Shown here piece by piece: positions 42,693 to 50,438 of a stretch of 64,000 bases of DNA. Origin of the DNA: DATDGX01 sp036521875 (GTDB taxonomy: Bacteria > Desulfobacterota > Binatia > Binatales > Binataceae); contig DATDGX010000019.1 in the NCBI GenBank assembly GCA_036521875.1, positions 12,365 through 76,364 on the forward strand, given 5' to 3'. The position numbers were made by a program, and so were the translations under genes. The notes under the pieces are model-generated. The model ran no database searches. It saw nothing but the letters and a program-made list of their open reading frames with translations, and was not told where the DNA came from. Positions within the stretch are counted from its first letter, which is position 1. Every line of letters begins with the position of its first letter.

Positions 42693-43838
42693 ATGAATCG
42701 GCGCGCCGCAATCATCGCAGTCGCATTGATCGGCGTGCTGCTTTGCGTTCGCGAGGCAGCGCTCGCCGAGCTTCCCATCGACCAGATGAAGACGCTCGAG
42801 CTCGGCGCGCCCGCGCCGAACTGGGTATATGTACTCGATGCCCAGTATCCCGCCGCGATGATTAGTAAAGTACATATTATCGATGGCGACTCGCGGAAAC
42901 TCCTCGGTCAAATCAACGGCGGCTATCTGAGTAATTTTGCGCTAGCGCGGAACCATCGCGAAATATACATGATCGATACTTACTACTCGCGCGGATGGCG
43001 CGGGACGCGCACCGACGTGGTATCTATTTTCGACGCGAAAACACTCACGGTAATCGGCGAAATAGAAATTCCTCCCAAGCGAATCCTGATCGTTCCAAAG
43101 CCTGACACCACCGCGCTCACGCCCGATGGCAGGTTTCTGTTCGTCGCCAACATGACGCCCGCGACCTCGGTGAGCGTCGTCGATCTGAAGGCGCGCAAAT
43201 TCGCCGGCGAGATCGACATCCCTGGATGCGCCCAGGTGCTGGCCGCCGGCAATCGCCGCTTCGCCTCGATATGCGGGGATGGCTCGATGCTGACCGTGGA
43301 TATCGACGATTCCGGCAAGCTCAGGAACCGCAAGCAGGGCAAGCCGTTCTTCGATCCGAACCAGGACCCGGTGTTCGACCAGCCGGTGATGATCGGCGCC
43401 AGGGCGTACTTCGTTTCCTATCACGGGATGGTTCACGCGGTCGATCTCGCGGGCGAGCAACCGGTGGCGGAGCCGCAATGGCCGATTCTGTCCAGCGAAG
43501 ATCAGAACCAGTCATGGCGGCCCGGCGGATGGCAGGTGATCGCGGCGGACCAGAAGTCCGGGCGCCTGTATATAATGATGCATCAGGGCGGCGAGTGGAC
43601 GCACAAGCAGTTTGGCAAGGAAGTGTGGGTATTCGACGCGGCGACGAAAAAGCGCATCAGACGGATCCAGTTGAAAACTGAGGCATACTCAATTCTCGCG
43701 AGCCAGGGTGACAAGCCTATGCTATTTGGTTTGTCGCTAGTGCAGAGCCAGCTCGAGACCTATAGCGCGGCGGATGGAAAATACCTCGGCGTGTATCAGG
43801 GCCTCGGCACGCCATTCGTGCTGTACGGATCGCAATAG
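42693..43838 (+). CDS. mauB: TTQ amine dehydrogenase, heavy (alpha) subunit
   Basis: 381 residues, signal peptide ending about residue 25 (AALA). The mature beta-propeller matches the methylamine/aralkylamine dehydrogenase heavy-chain family: APAPNWVYVLDAQYPA, VHIIDGDSRKLLGQINGGYL, DTYYSRGWRGTRTDVVSIFD, IIPPKRILIV-like blade, ICGDGSMLTVDID and MMHQGGEWTHKQFGKEVWVFD. The periplasmic enzyme oxidises a primary amine to aldehyde and ammonia, holding the TTQ-bearing light chain (45074). Gene order B-E-D-A is the usual one. The 5' end is duplicated 707 bases upstream. Confidence 0.9.
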   Translation: MNRRAAIIAVALIGVLLCVREAALAELPIDQMKTLELGAPAPNWVYVLDAQYPAAMISKVHIIDGDSRKLLGQINGGYLSNFALARNHREIYMIDTYYSRGWRGTRTDVVSIFDAKTLTVIGEIEIPPKRILIVPKPDTTALTPDGRFLFVANMTPATSVSVVDLKARKFAGEIDIPGCAQVLAAGNRRFASICGDGSMLTVDIDDSGKLRNRKQGKPFFDPNQDPVFDQPVMIGARAYFVSYHGMVHAVDLAGEQPVAEPQWPILSSEDQNQSWRPGGWQVIAADQKSGRLYIMMHQGGEWTHKQFGKEVWVFDAATKKRIRRIQLKTEAYSILASQGDKPMLFGLSLVQSQLETYSAADGKYLGVYQGLGTPFVLYGSQ

Positions 43839-43874
43839 TCACAAGCGTGCAATCGAAGTTGCAACTGAGTTGAG

Positions 43875-44432
43875 ATGAATGTGCTAGTGCCGATAGACCC
43901 GGTAGCAATCTGGATCGCAGCTCTTTCGTTGGCGATCATATTCGTCGCGTCGGCGGCGCTGAAGCTCGCGGATCTGGGACAGTTCCGCGGCGCGGTGGTG
44001 AACTATCGGATTCTTCCCGAGGCGATCGCCGGCGCGGTCGCGTCGATGATTCCAGTCGCCGAGCTTGCGGGCGCCGTCGGGATTTTGCTGCCGGAGACGC
44101 ATGCGATGGCCGCCGCGCTAATGGTCGCGATGCTGATCGCGTTCACTGCCGCAATCGCAGCGAACCTGATCCGCGGCCGGCGCCACGTCGATTGCGGATG
44201 CTTTGGCGCGGCTCTCCGCCAGGAGCTTAGCTGGTGGCTGGTGGCGCGCAACGCCGCGCTTGCGATTCTCGCGATCGTCGCGGCGGATGGCGGCGACGGC
44301 CGCGTGCTGGCGCGCTTCGATATCGTCACGATCGGATTTGGCGCCGCTTCCATCGTCCTGCTTTATTCCGCCGCGAATTACCTGCTGGCGAATGCGCCCG
44401 CGATGCGAGCGCTGGTGACGCAAGATGCCTGA
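43875..44432 (+). CDS. mauE: MauE-like membrane protein for amine dehydrogenase assembly
   Basis: 185 residues with four or more membrane segments: AALSLAIIFVASAALKLADL, FRGAVVNYRILPEAIAGAVA, LAGAVGILLPETHAMAAALM, and the loop DCGCFGAALRQELSWW with the conserved cysteine pair. MauE is needed for stable light chain, probably in forming its disulfides together with MauD. It starts 36 bases after mauB and overlaps mauD by 8 bases. Confidence 0.92.
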   Translation: MNVLVPIDPVAIWIAALSLAIIFVASAALKLADLGQFRGAVVNYRILPEAIAGAVASMIPVAELAGAVGILLPETHAMAAALMVAMLIAFTAAIAANLIRGRRHVDCGCFGAALRQELSWWLVARNAALAILAIVAADGGDGRVLARFDIVTIGFGAASIVLLYSAANYLLANAPAMRALVTQDA

Positions 44433-45087
44433 GGCGCTGTACGTTTCGCAGGCGGTTCTCTGGATCGTGGTGGCGGTCCTCGCCGCGATGGTGCTGGCGC
44501 TCGCCCGCCAGGTCGGCGTGCTGCACGAGCGCGTCGCGCCGATGGGCGCGTTGATGATCGATCGCGGTCCGCGCGTCGGCGAGAAGGCGCCGGTCTTCGA
44601 GCTGCCAGATCTCGCGCGCCGCGCGGTGAAGGTCGGCGCGCCGAATCCCGACGGCAGGAGCACGCTGCTGATGTTCGTGTCGCCGACCTGCCCGGTCTGC
44701 AAGAAGCTGTTTCCGATCGTGAAGTCGATCGCACAAGATGAAGCGCGATGGCTCGACGTGGTATTCGCGAGCGACGGCGAGGAGGCGGAGCAGCGGCGCC
44801 TGGTTCGCGCGAGCCGCCTCGAGTCGTTTCCGCTGCTGCTCTCCCGCGAACTCGGGATGACCTACCAGATTGGCAAGCTGCCGTACGTGGTGCTGATCGA
44901 CGAGGAGGGCGTGGTGCGCGCGAAGGGGCTGGTCAACACCCGCGAGCATCTGGAGAGCGTGCTGGAGGCCAAGCAGATGCGGGTCGCGTCGCTCAATGAA
45001 TATCTCGAGAGCCGGCATGATCATGGCGCGGCCGGCGCGGTCCTTTCCAACGGGGAGAGAGGCGGCAAGCATCATGGAAATGGATAA
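44425..45087 (+). CDS. mauD: MauD-like thioredoxin-fold protein
   Basis: 220 residues. An N-terminal membrane anchor (about 8-28) is followed by the MauD segment GPRVGEKAPVFELPDLARR and the active site SPTCPVCKKLFP with Cys89 and Cys92. The domain ends near residue 195; the tail is Gly/His rich. MauD is required for the light chain, which contains many disulfides. It overlaps mauE upstream and mauA downstream by 8 and 14 bases, so the cluster is tightly coupled. Confidence 0.92.
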   Translation: MPEALYVSQAVLWIVVAVLAAMVLALARQVGVLHERVAPMGALMIDRGPRVGEKAPVFELPDLARRAVKVGAPNPDGRSTLLMFVSPTCPVCKKLFPIVKSIAQDEARWLDVVFASDGEEAEQRRLVRASRLESFPLLLSRELGMTYQIGKLPYVVLIDEEGVVRAKGLVNTREHLESVLEAKQMRVASLNEYLESRHDHGAAGAVLSNGERGGKHHGNG

Positions 45088-45583
45088 GCTCGTCGAGCGG
45101 ATGACGCGCGCGGTCGCCAGGCGGACTTCGCGGCGCAGCTTCCTCGCCTGGGTCGGAAGGGTGGTGCTCGGCGCCACCATGTTCCCGCTATTGCCGGTCG
45201 ACCGCGTCGCCGCCGCCGCGAACAACCCGGGGCCCAACGCCAACCTCAATGACGATACCGCATGTGACTATTGGAAGTACTGCGCGATCGATGGGTTCCT
45301 GTGCTCGTGTTGCGGCGGCGGCTCGCACGATTGCCCGCCCGGCGCGATACCGTCGCCAACTTCGTGGGTCGGCACCTGTCACCATCCGGGTGACGGCAAA
45401 GACTATATAGTCAGTTACCGCGATTGCTGCGGGAAAACGCCGTGCGGACGATGTATCTGCGGCAACACGATCGGCGATATGCCCGTCTACCGCCCGCAGC
45501 TCGACAGCGATCTCGTCTGGTGCTTCGGCGCTCCCAACATGGTCTATCACTGCTCGACCGCCGAAATTGTCGGAGTGAAGTGA
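45074..45583 (+). CDS. mauA: TTQ amine dehydrogenase, light (beta) subunit
   Basis: 169 residues from ATG 45074. A twin-arginine leader (RRTSRRSFLAW) ends near 48. The mature chain keeps both TTQ-forming tryptophans: Trp98 in PTSWVGT and Trp149 in DLVWCFG, 51 apart as in Paracoccus (57 and 108). Asp73 and Asp117 match the conserved catalytic aspartates. Fourteen cysteines follow the aromatic amine dehydrogenase pattern (CSCCGG, CGRCIC), while the C-terminus (PVYRPQ, WCFG) looks like methylamine dehydrogenase. Substrate class is therefore not clear. The 3' end overlaps a 20-base repeat. Confidence 0.93.
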   Translation: MEMDKLVERMTRAVARRTSRRSFLAWVGRVVLGATMFPLLPVDRVAAAANNPGPNANLNDDTACDYWKYCAIDGFLCSCCGGGSHDCPPGAIPSPTSWVGTCHHPGDGKDYIVSYRDCCGKTPCGRCICGNTIGDMPVYRPQLDSDLVWCFGAPNMVYHCSTAEIVGVK

Positions 45584-45645
45584 CTAATGCCGGAGCGAAG
45601 TGACTATTGCCGGCTGAACCGAGTTTACTATTATCGGAGTGACGT
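45571..45645. repeat. 20-base tandem repeat spanning the mauA stop codon
   Basis: Units at 45571-45590 and 45591-45610 differ by two bases (CGGAG(T/C)GAAGTGACTA(A/T)TGC); a third, diverged one and a partial CGGAGTGACG follow to 45645. The first unit contains the last two codons and TGA of mauA. The repeat ends just before the cytochrome c start. Confidence 0.85.
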
Positions 45646-45651
45646 GGCGCG

Positions 45652-46146
45652 TTGAAGCTTGCGCTCGCGTCCATCGTTTTCGCCGCCGCGACAGTCGCGT
45701 GCGCGCGCGGTTTCGCGGCGGAGAGCGTCGTCTACCAGGCCAAGTGCGCGGTGTGCCATCAAGCGGCGGGTCAGGGCGTCGCCGGCGTCTATCCTCCGCT
45801 TGCGGATTCGATCGGCGCTTATCTCCGCGTCGCCGAGGGGCGGCGCTATCTCGCGAGCGTGGTTGTATTCGGAATGTCGGGACCGATCGAAGTGGCGGGC
45901 CAGACCTACAACGGCCTGATGCTGCCGCAGGGCGATTTGACGGACGCCCAGCTCGCCGGCGCGCTCAACTTCGTACTCGAATCGTTCGACGCGAAGCTAC
46001 TGCCCCAAGGATTCAAGGCCATTGCGCCGGAGGAATTAAAGAGAGCGCGCGCGGCGCATCTCACGGCAGGCGATCTAAGTCGCCAGCGCCAGGCGATGCT
46101 CGAGGCGCTGAAGCACGCTGGGGGCGCGAGCGCGGCTATCCGATGA
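45652..46146 (+). CDS. Monohaem cytochrome c of the amine dehydrogenase cluster
   Basis: 164 residues from TTG 45652. A signal peptide ends near residue 22; the haem site is CAVCH (32-36). The segment GQGVAGVYPPLADSIGAYLR and WNFVLESF-like NFVLESFDAKLLP match class I cytochromes linked to quinoprotein dehydrogenases. It probably accepts electrons from the TTQ enzyme or passes them to the oxidase. It overlaps the second cytochrome gene by 4 bases (ATGA). Confidence 0.85.
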   Translation: MKLALASIVFAAATVACARGFAAESVVYQAKCAVCHQAAGQGVAGVYPPLADSIGAYLRVAEGRRYLASVVVFGMSGPIEVAGQTYNGLMLPQGDLTDAQLAGALNFVLESFDAKLLPQGFKAIAPEELKRARAAHLTAGDLSRQRQAMLEALKHAGGASAAIR

Positions 46147-46586
46147 AAGCGTTGCAAAGCCGCGCCGCGGTGCTCGCGATGGTGATCGGAGTGCTCGCGC
46201 CGGCGCACACCGCGCTCGGGCAACCGGCAAGTCAGCTCTACCTGCTCAACTGCTGGGGATGTCATCGGCCGAACGGCGAGGAAATCCCAGGCACGGCGCC
46301 GTCGCTCAAAGGCGCGGCGGATTTTCTGCGCGTGCCCGGTGGGCGTGCGTACCTGATTCGGGTGCCGGGAGTGGCAGAGTCGGCGCTCGACGACGCGCAA
46401 GTGGCTGCGGTCATGAACTGGATATTGAATTCCTTCAGCAAGGATCGGCTGGCGGCGGATTTCACTCCCTACGATGCCGCCGAGATAAGGAAGTATCGCG
46501 CGGAGCGGATGCTCGACGTGGTGGGAACGCGCAAGGCGCTGGTCGCGAAAATGATCGCGCTGAAAGTGCGCTCGCGAGATGAGTAG
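46143..46586 (+). CDS. Second monohaem cytochrome c
   Basis: 147 residues from ATG 46143, coupled to the previous gene. The signal ends HTALGQ; haem site CWGCH (37-41) in LYLLNCWGCHRPNGEEIPG, then VAAVMNWILNSFS. It is similar in build to the previous cytochrome and may have come from duplication. Together they form a likely electron wire from the TTQ dehydrogenase. No mauG-type dihaem enzyme is present. Confidence 0.85.
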   Translation: MKALQSRAAVLAMVIGVLAPAHTALGQPASQLYLLNCWGCHRPNGEEIPGTAPSLKGAADFLRVPGGRAYLIRVPGVAESALDDAQVAAVMNWILNSFSKDRLAADFTPYDAAEIRKYRAERMLDVVGTRKALVAKMIALKVRSRDE

Positions 46587-46634
46587 CGACAGATACCGGG
46601 ACGCCCACAGCGCATCGAGTATCCGAGGGACTAG

Positions 46635-47540
46635 TCACTTGCGCCTCTCGTGAAGAAGGGCAGCGCGGGCGGCTTTGATCTCTGCGCGCCGTGCGGCGTC
46701 GACCTTTGGGAAGGACAGGTTCAGGCTTTCGAGTGCGTCAACGATCGCGGCAGCGACCACTATGCGTGTGAACCACTTGTGATCGGCCGGGACTACATAC
46801 CATGGCGCATACTCAGTTGCGGTGTGGCGAATCATATCCTGGTAGGCATCCATATAGTCATTCCAATATTTGCGCTCGCGAACGTCGGCGGCGGAAAATT
46901 TCCAGTTCCGCTCCGGCACGTCGAGCCTTTTCAGGAACCGCCGTTTCTGCTCTTCCTTCGAGAGGTGAAGGAAAAACTTCAGCACCACCGTTCCGTTGCG
47001 CGCCAGGTAGCGCTCGAAGGCGTTTAGATCTTTGAAACGCTCCTTCCAGATCTGTTTCGTCACCAGAGAGGCAGGCAGCTTCTGCGCGGCGAGCATCTCG
47101 CGATGAACTCGCACAACCAGAACTTCCTCATAGTAGGAGCGATTGAAAATCCCGATGCGACCGCGCTCCGGCAGACGATGGTTGGTTCGCCACAGGAAGT
47201 CGTGGTTGAGCTCTTCGGCGGACGGCGTCTTGAACGCGGACACTTCGCATCCCTGGGGATTGACGCCGGACATCACGTGGTTGATCACGCTGTCCTTGCC
47301 GGCCGCGTCCATGGCTTGCAGCACAACCAGCAGCGCCCAACGCTCCTGCGCGTAGAGTTGATGTTGCAGGTCGCGAAGCGGTTTGAGACCGCGTTCGAGG
47401 AGTTCCTCCGCGCTCTCGCTCGACTCGATGCCCAGGGTATCGGCGGGATCGATCGCCTGGAGGTGAAAGCTCTTGCCGTCGGTCACTCGAAACGGCTTGG
47501 CAAATTTGCTGAGGTTCATCGGCAGAGTTATATCAGCCAC
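46635..47540 (-). CDS. Polyphosphate kinase 2 family protein
   Basis: 301 residues. The P-loop AMDAAGKDSVINHVMSGVNP (from residue 76), RIGIFNRSYYEEVLVVRVH (Walker B/lid) and FFLHLSKEEQKRRFLKRLD identify the PPK2 family, which uses polyphosphate to phosphorylate nucleotides. PPK2 classes I-III cannot be told apart here with confidence. GTG 47540 or ATG 47519 could start it. It converges on the cytochrome genes and is divergent, by 40 bases, from the flavoprotein gene. Confidence 0.9.
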   Translation of the reverse strand: MADITLPMNLSKFAKPFRVTDGKSFHLQAIDPADTLGIESSESAEELLERGLKPLRDLQHQLYAQERWALLVVLQAMDAAGKDSVINHVMSGVNPQGCEVSAFKTPSAEELNHDFLWRTNHRLPERGRIGIFNRSYYEEVLVVRVHREMLAAQKLPASLVTKQIWKERFKDLNAFERYLARNGTVVLKFFLHLSKEEQKRRFLKRLDVPERNWKFSAADVRERKYWNDYMDAYQDMIRHTATEYAPWYVVPADHKWFTRIVVAAAIVDALESLNLSFPKVDAARRAEIKAARAALLHERRK

Positions 47541-47580
47541 GATCCATTTCCGGTATTGACACTATAGAAAACAGCAACAG

Positions 47581-48768
47581 ATGAGCTCGGCGATGGAAGC
47601 GTTCGACGTCGTGATCCTGGGCGCCGGTGCGGCCGGGTTGATGTGCGCGATGACGGCAGGGCAGCGCGGCCGCCGCGTGCTGTTGCTCGAACGTGCCGCG
47701 CAGGCGGGCGCCAAGATCCTGATCTCAGGCGGCGGACGCTGCAACTTCACCAATCTCGAGGTGGCGCCGGAGCGCTTTCTGTCCGGCAACCCGCATTTCT
47801 GCAAGTCGGCGCTCAGCCGCTATGGGCAGAGGGACTTCATCGCGATGGTCGAGCGCCACCGGATCGCGTATCACGAGAAAACCCTGGGACAATTGTTCTG
47901 CGACGGCTCCGCGCGCGGGATTCTCGACATGCTGATGGCGGAGTGCGCGGCGGCTGGCGTCGATGTGCGTCTCGGTCACGACACCAGCGCGATCACGCGC
48001 GCCGATCGTTATCGCATCGAAACCAACCGGGGCAGCTTCACCGCGCCGGCGATCGTGATTGCGACTGGTGGTCTGTCGATCCCGAAAATGGGCGCGACCG
48101 GCTTCGCTTACGACCTGGCGCGGCAATTCGGCTTGCCGATAACCGCGCCGCGGCCCGGGCTGGTGCCGCTCAAGGCCGCGGGCGAGACGCTGAGCCTGTG
48201 TCAGTCGCTCACCGGAGTTTCGGTCGACGCGGTGGCCTCATGTGGGCGGGACAGCTTTCGTGAGAACATTCTGTTCACCCATCGCGGGTTGTCGGGCCCG
48301 GCCATCCTGCAGATTTCGTCTTACTGGCGAGAGGGCGAAGCGATCTCGCTCGACCTTGCACCCGCCTTGGACGCGGAGAGCTTTCTCAAGGACCGTAAGC
48401 GCTCGCGTCCGCGGGCCGAGCTCAAAACCGTGCTGGCCGAAGTGATCCCGACCCGTCTGGCGCACGCGCTTGCAGAGGGCGCGCGGCATCCGGGCTCGAT
48501 AGCGAACCTGCCCGATCGCGATCTCGCCGCGATGGCCGCGAGGCTGAAACGCTGGGAGGTGCGGCCAACACAATCGGAGGGATGGGCGAAGGCCGAAGTG
48601 ACGGTGGGCGGTATCGATACCGCGGCACTGTCTTCCCGGACGATGGAGGCGCGCAACGTTCCCGGTCTTTATGCGATCGGCGAGGGCGTCGACGTCACCG
48701 GCTGGCTCGGCGGCTACAATTTCCAATGGGCATGGTCGAGCGGATGGTGTGCCGGCCAGGCCATATAG
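47581..48768 (+). CDS. BaiN/HI0933-family flavoprotein
   Basis: 395 residues. FAD loop ILGAGAAGLMCAM, then ISGGGRCNFTNLE, and a C-terminal GEGVDVTGWLGGYNFQWAWS mark the HI0933/YhiN (BaiN-like) flavoprotein family. Its reaction is usually unknown; some members reduce bile-acid intermediates. Only 40 bases separate it from PPK2, so promoters of both lie close together; TATAGA near 47560 may be part of one. Confidence 0.88.
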   Translation: MSSAMEAFDVVILGAGAAGLMCAMTAGQRGRRVLLLERAAQAGAKILISGGGRCNFTNLEVAPERFLSGNPHFCKSALSRYGQRDFIAMVERHRIAYHEKTLGQLFCDGSARGILDMLMAECAAAGVDVRLGHDTSAITRADRYRIETNRGSFTAPAIVIATGGLSIPKMGATGFAYDLARQFGLPITAPRPGLVPLKAAGETLSLCQSLTGVSVDAVASCGRDSFRENILFTHRGLSGPAILQISSYWREGEAISLDLAPALDAESFLKDRKRSRPRAELKTVLAEVIPTRLAHALAEGARHPGSIANLPDRDLAAMAARLKRWEVRPTQSEGWAKAEVTVGGIDTAALSSRTMEARNVPGLYAIGEGVDVTGWLGGYNFQWAWSSGWCAGQAI

Positions 48769-48786
48769 CTAATGATCCGGCGAACT

Positions 48787-48841
48787 GACTAATGTACCGC
48801 GCGCCCATAAGCCGAATAGTCAGTCGTCTAATGACTATTCG
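48787..48841. terminator. Inverted repeat between convergent genes
   Basis: CGAATAGTCA (48813-48822) and TGACTATTCG (48832-48841) form a perfect 10-base stem with a 9-base loop between the flavoprotein stop and the quinone oxidoreductase stop. It lacks a T-tract but could end transcription in both directions. GACTAATG (48787-48794) lies beside it. Confidence 0.5.
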
Positions 48842-48855
48842 CGGACTGGCTCCGG

Positions 48856-49818
48856 TTACGGAATCAGCAGCACGCGGCCGACGGCCTGGCGGCTTTCGAT
48901 GTAGGCGTGGGCGGCGGCCGCCTCGGAAAGCGGAAAGCTCCGATCGATAACCACCTTGAACTCGCCGCGCGCCGCCTCGTCGATAAGGCGCTGAATCATG
49001 TCGTGCGCGCGGTTGGTCGCGATTTCGGCGCCCAGGAAAACTCCGGTCAGCGAACGATTGCCCGCCATCAGAGGAGAGACATCGACGGTCATCGCTTCAC
49101 GGCCTGCCGCGCCCACCATCGAGATTCGTCCGCGATAGGCGAGCGACATGATGCTGCTTTGCAAGGTCGAACCGCCGACCGGATCGACCACCAGGTTAGC
49201 GCCCTTGTTGTCGGTCAGGCGCATCACTGATTTGGCGACGTCGGCGGTGCGATAGTTGATCCCGTGATCCATCCCCAACGGACGCAGCCGCTCGAGGCGT
49301 GCGTCGCTCGAGGCGGTGGCGAGAACCAAAGCACCCGCGCGCTTGGCGAGCTGGATGGCGGCGACGCCGACGCCGCTGGCGCCGGCTTGCACGAGGACCG
49401 TCTCGCCAGCTTTGAGGCGGCCGAATTCGAACAGGCAATCGTCGGCGGTGCCAAAGGGGACCGGGATGGCGGCCGCAAGCTTCACGTCGAATCCTTTCGG
49501 GATCGGCCACGCGTTGCGGGCGGGCACCGCGCGCAAGGCGGCGTGTGAGCCGAAGTTAAATACGGTGGTGACTTTCTGGCCGACGCGGAGGTCGGAGACT
49601 TCCGCGCCGACCGCTATGATCTCGCCGCCCGCCTGATAGCCCACGACGTGGGGCGTGGTCACGAGAGGGCCGCGCCATCGGTTCAGCGTATCGCCGCCCT
49701 CGATACTCACGGCCTCGACGCGAATGACGACGCCTTTCGGATGGCATACCGGATCGGCAACGTCTTCGTATTTCAGTACGGCGGGATCTCCATTCTTGTA
49801 ATAGACGGCGGCTTTCAT
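48856..49818 (-). CDS. Zinc-independent quinone oxidoreductase/medium-chain dehydrogenase
   Basis: 320 residues. MKAAVYYKNGDPAVLKYEDV start, then VGYQAGGEIIAVG, VLVQAGASGVGVAAIQLAKR (NADPH loop) and MVGAAGREAMTVDVSPLMAG identify the QOR branch of the medium-chain dehydrogenases. The cysteine zinc sites of alcohol dehydrogenases are missing. It probably reduces quinones or related enones with NADPH. Nothing adjacent hints at a substrate. Confidence 0.88.
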   Translation of the reverse strand: MKAAVYYKNGDPAVLKYEDVADPVCHPKGVVIRVEAVSIEGGDTLNRWRGPLVTTPHVVGYQAGGEIIAVGAEVSDLRVGQKVTTVFNFGSHAALRAVPARNAWPIPKGFDVKLAAAIPVPFGTADDCLFEFGRLKAGETVLVQAGASGVGVAAIQLAKRAGALVLATASSDARLERLRPLGMDHGINYRTADVAKSVMRLTDNKGANLVVDPVGGSTLQSSIMSLAYRGRISMVGAAGREAMTVDVSPLMAGNRSLTGVFLGAEIATNRAHDMIQRLIDEAARGEFKVVIDRSFPLSEAAAAHAYIESRQAVGRVLLIP

Positions 49819-50069
49819 CGGGCGACCTCCAGGTTAGGATGCTGCACTGTCGCGGCTGAAAACGCAAAAGCTATGTGCGGATGGGATTTGTCAGCGACCT
49901 AAACGAAAATGGCGCTGTTCTGCGACTCTAACTCTTGGTCGCGAGTAGATTTGAACGTAGAATTGCGAAGCTCTCGCTGATACACCTTGAGGCGATGGAA
50001 TTCTCGTTCAGAAAAGGCTATTTAAGTAGTGTTACAGCTATCATCACTGGCAAGCAGGAGGAGTAATTC

Positions 50070-50297
50070 TTGGATATCAGCAGAATCGTCGCAGACTTGA
50101 AACGCGAGAGGGAACGGCTCCGTCGAGCAATTGAAGCCCTTGTGGGAATCGGGGCGGCCGGGGCCGGGACAAGGAAAGGCGCCCGTAAAGGCACCATGAA
50201 AAGAAAACGACGCGGTGGCATTACGCCCGCGGGCAGAAAGCGCTTGTCGGAAATGATGAAGAAGCGGTGGGCGGCGCGCAGAAGAAAGGGTTTATAA
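50070..50297 (+). CDS. Small basic, probably DNA-associated protein
   Basis: 75 residues from TTG 50070, with a near-perfect AGGAGGAG site about 7 bases upstream. A short helix (MDISRIVADLKRERERLRRAI) is followed by a strongly basic end, KRKRRGGITPAGRKRLSEMM then KKRWAARRRKG. Similar small basic proteins with a coiled start and Lys/Arg tail are common in soil bacteria and may bind DNA, but have no known role. Intergenic 49819-50069 before it holds no clear gene. Confidence 0.7.
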   Translation: MDISRIVADLKRERERLRRAIEALVGIGAAGAGTRKGARKGTMKRKRRGGITPAGRKRLSEMMKKRWAARRRKGL

Positions 50298-50438
50298 AGA
50301 ACAGAGTTAGCGGCAGTGTGGCCCGTCGGTCTGCTCTCATGCAGAAGATCGGCTGACCGGCGCGCGGATCCGGATTGAAGACCTGAGGCGACTCGACCAG
50401 GGCGGACGCGGCACGCGTGCGACGCCCGAGCCCCGCAA

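Noticed and set aside
45639..46142. Extended frame upstream of the second cytochrome c
   Set aside because: It overlaps the first cytochrome in another frame; the ATGA overlap at 46143 and the signal peptide mark the true start.
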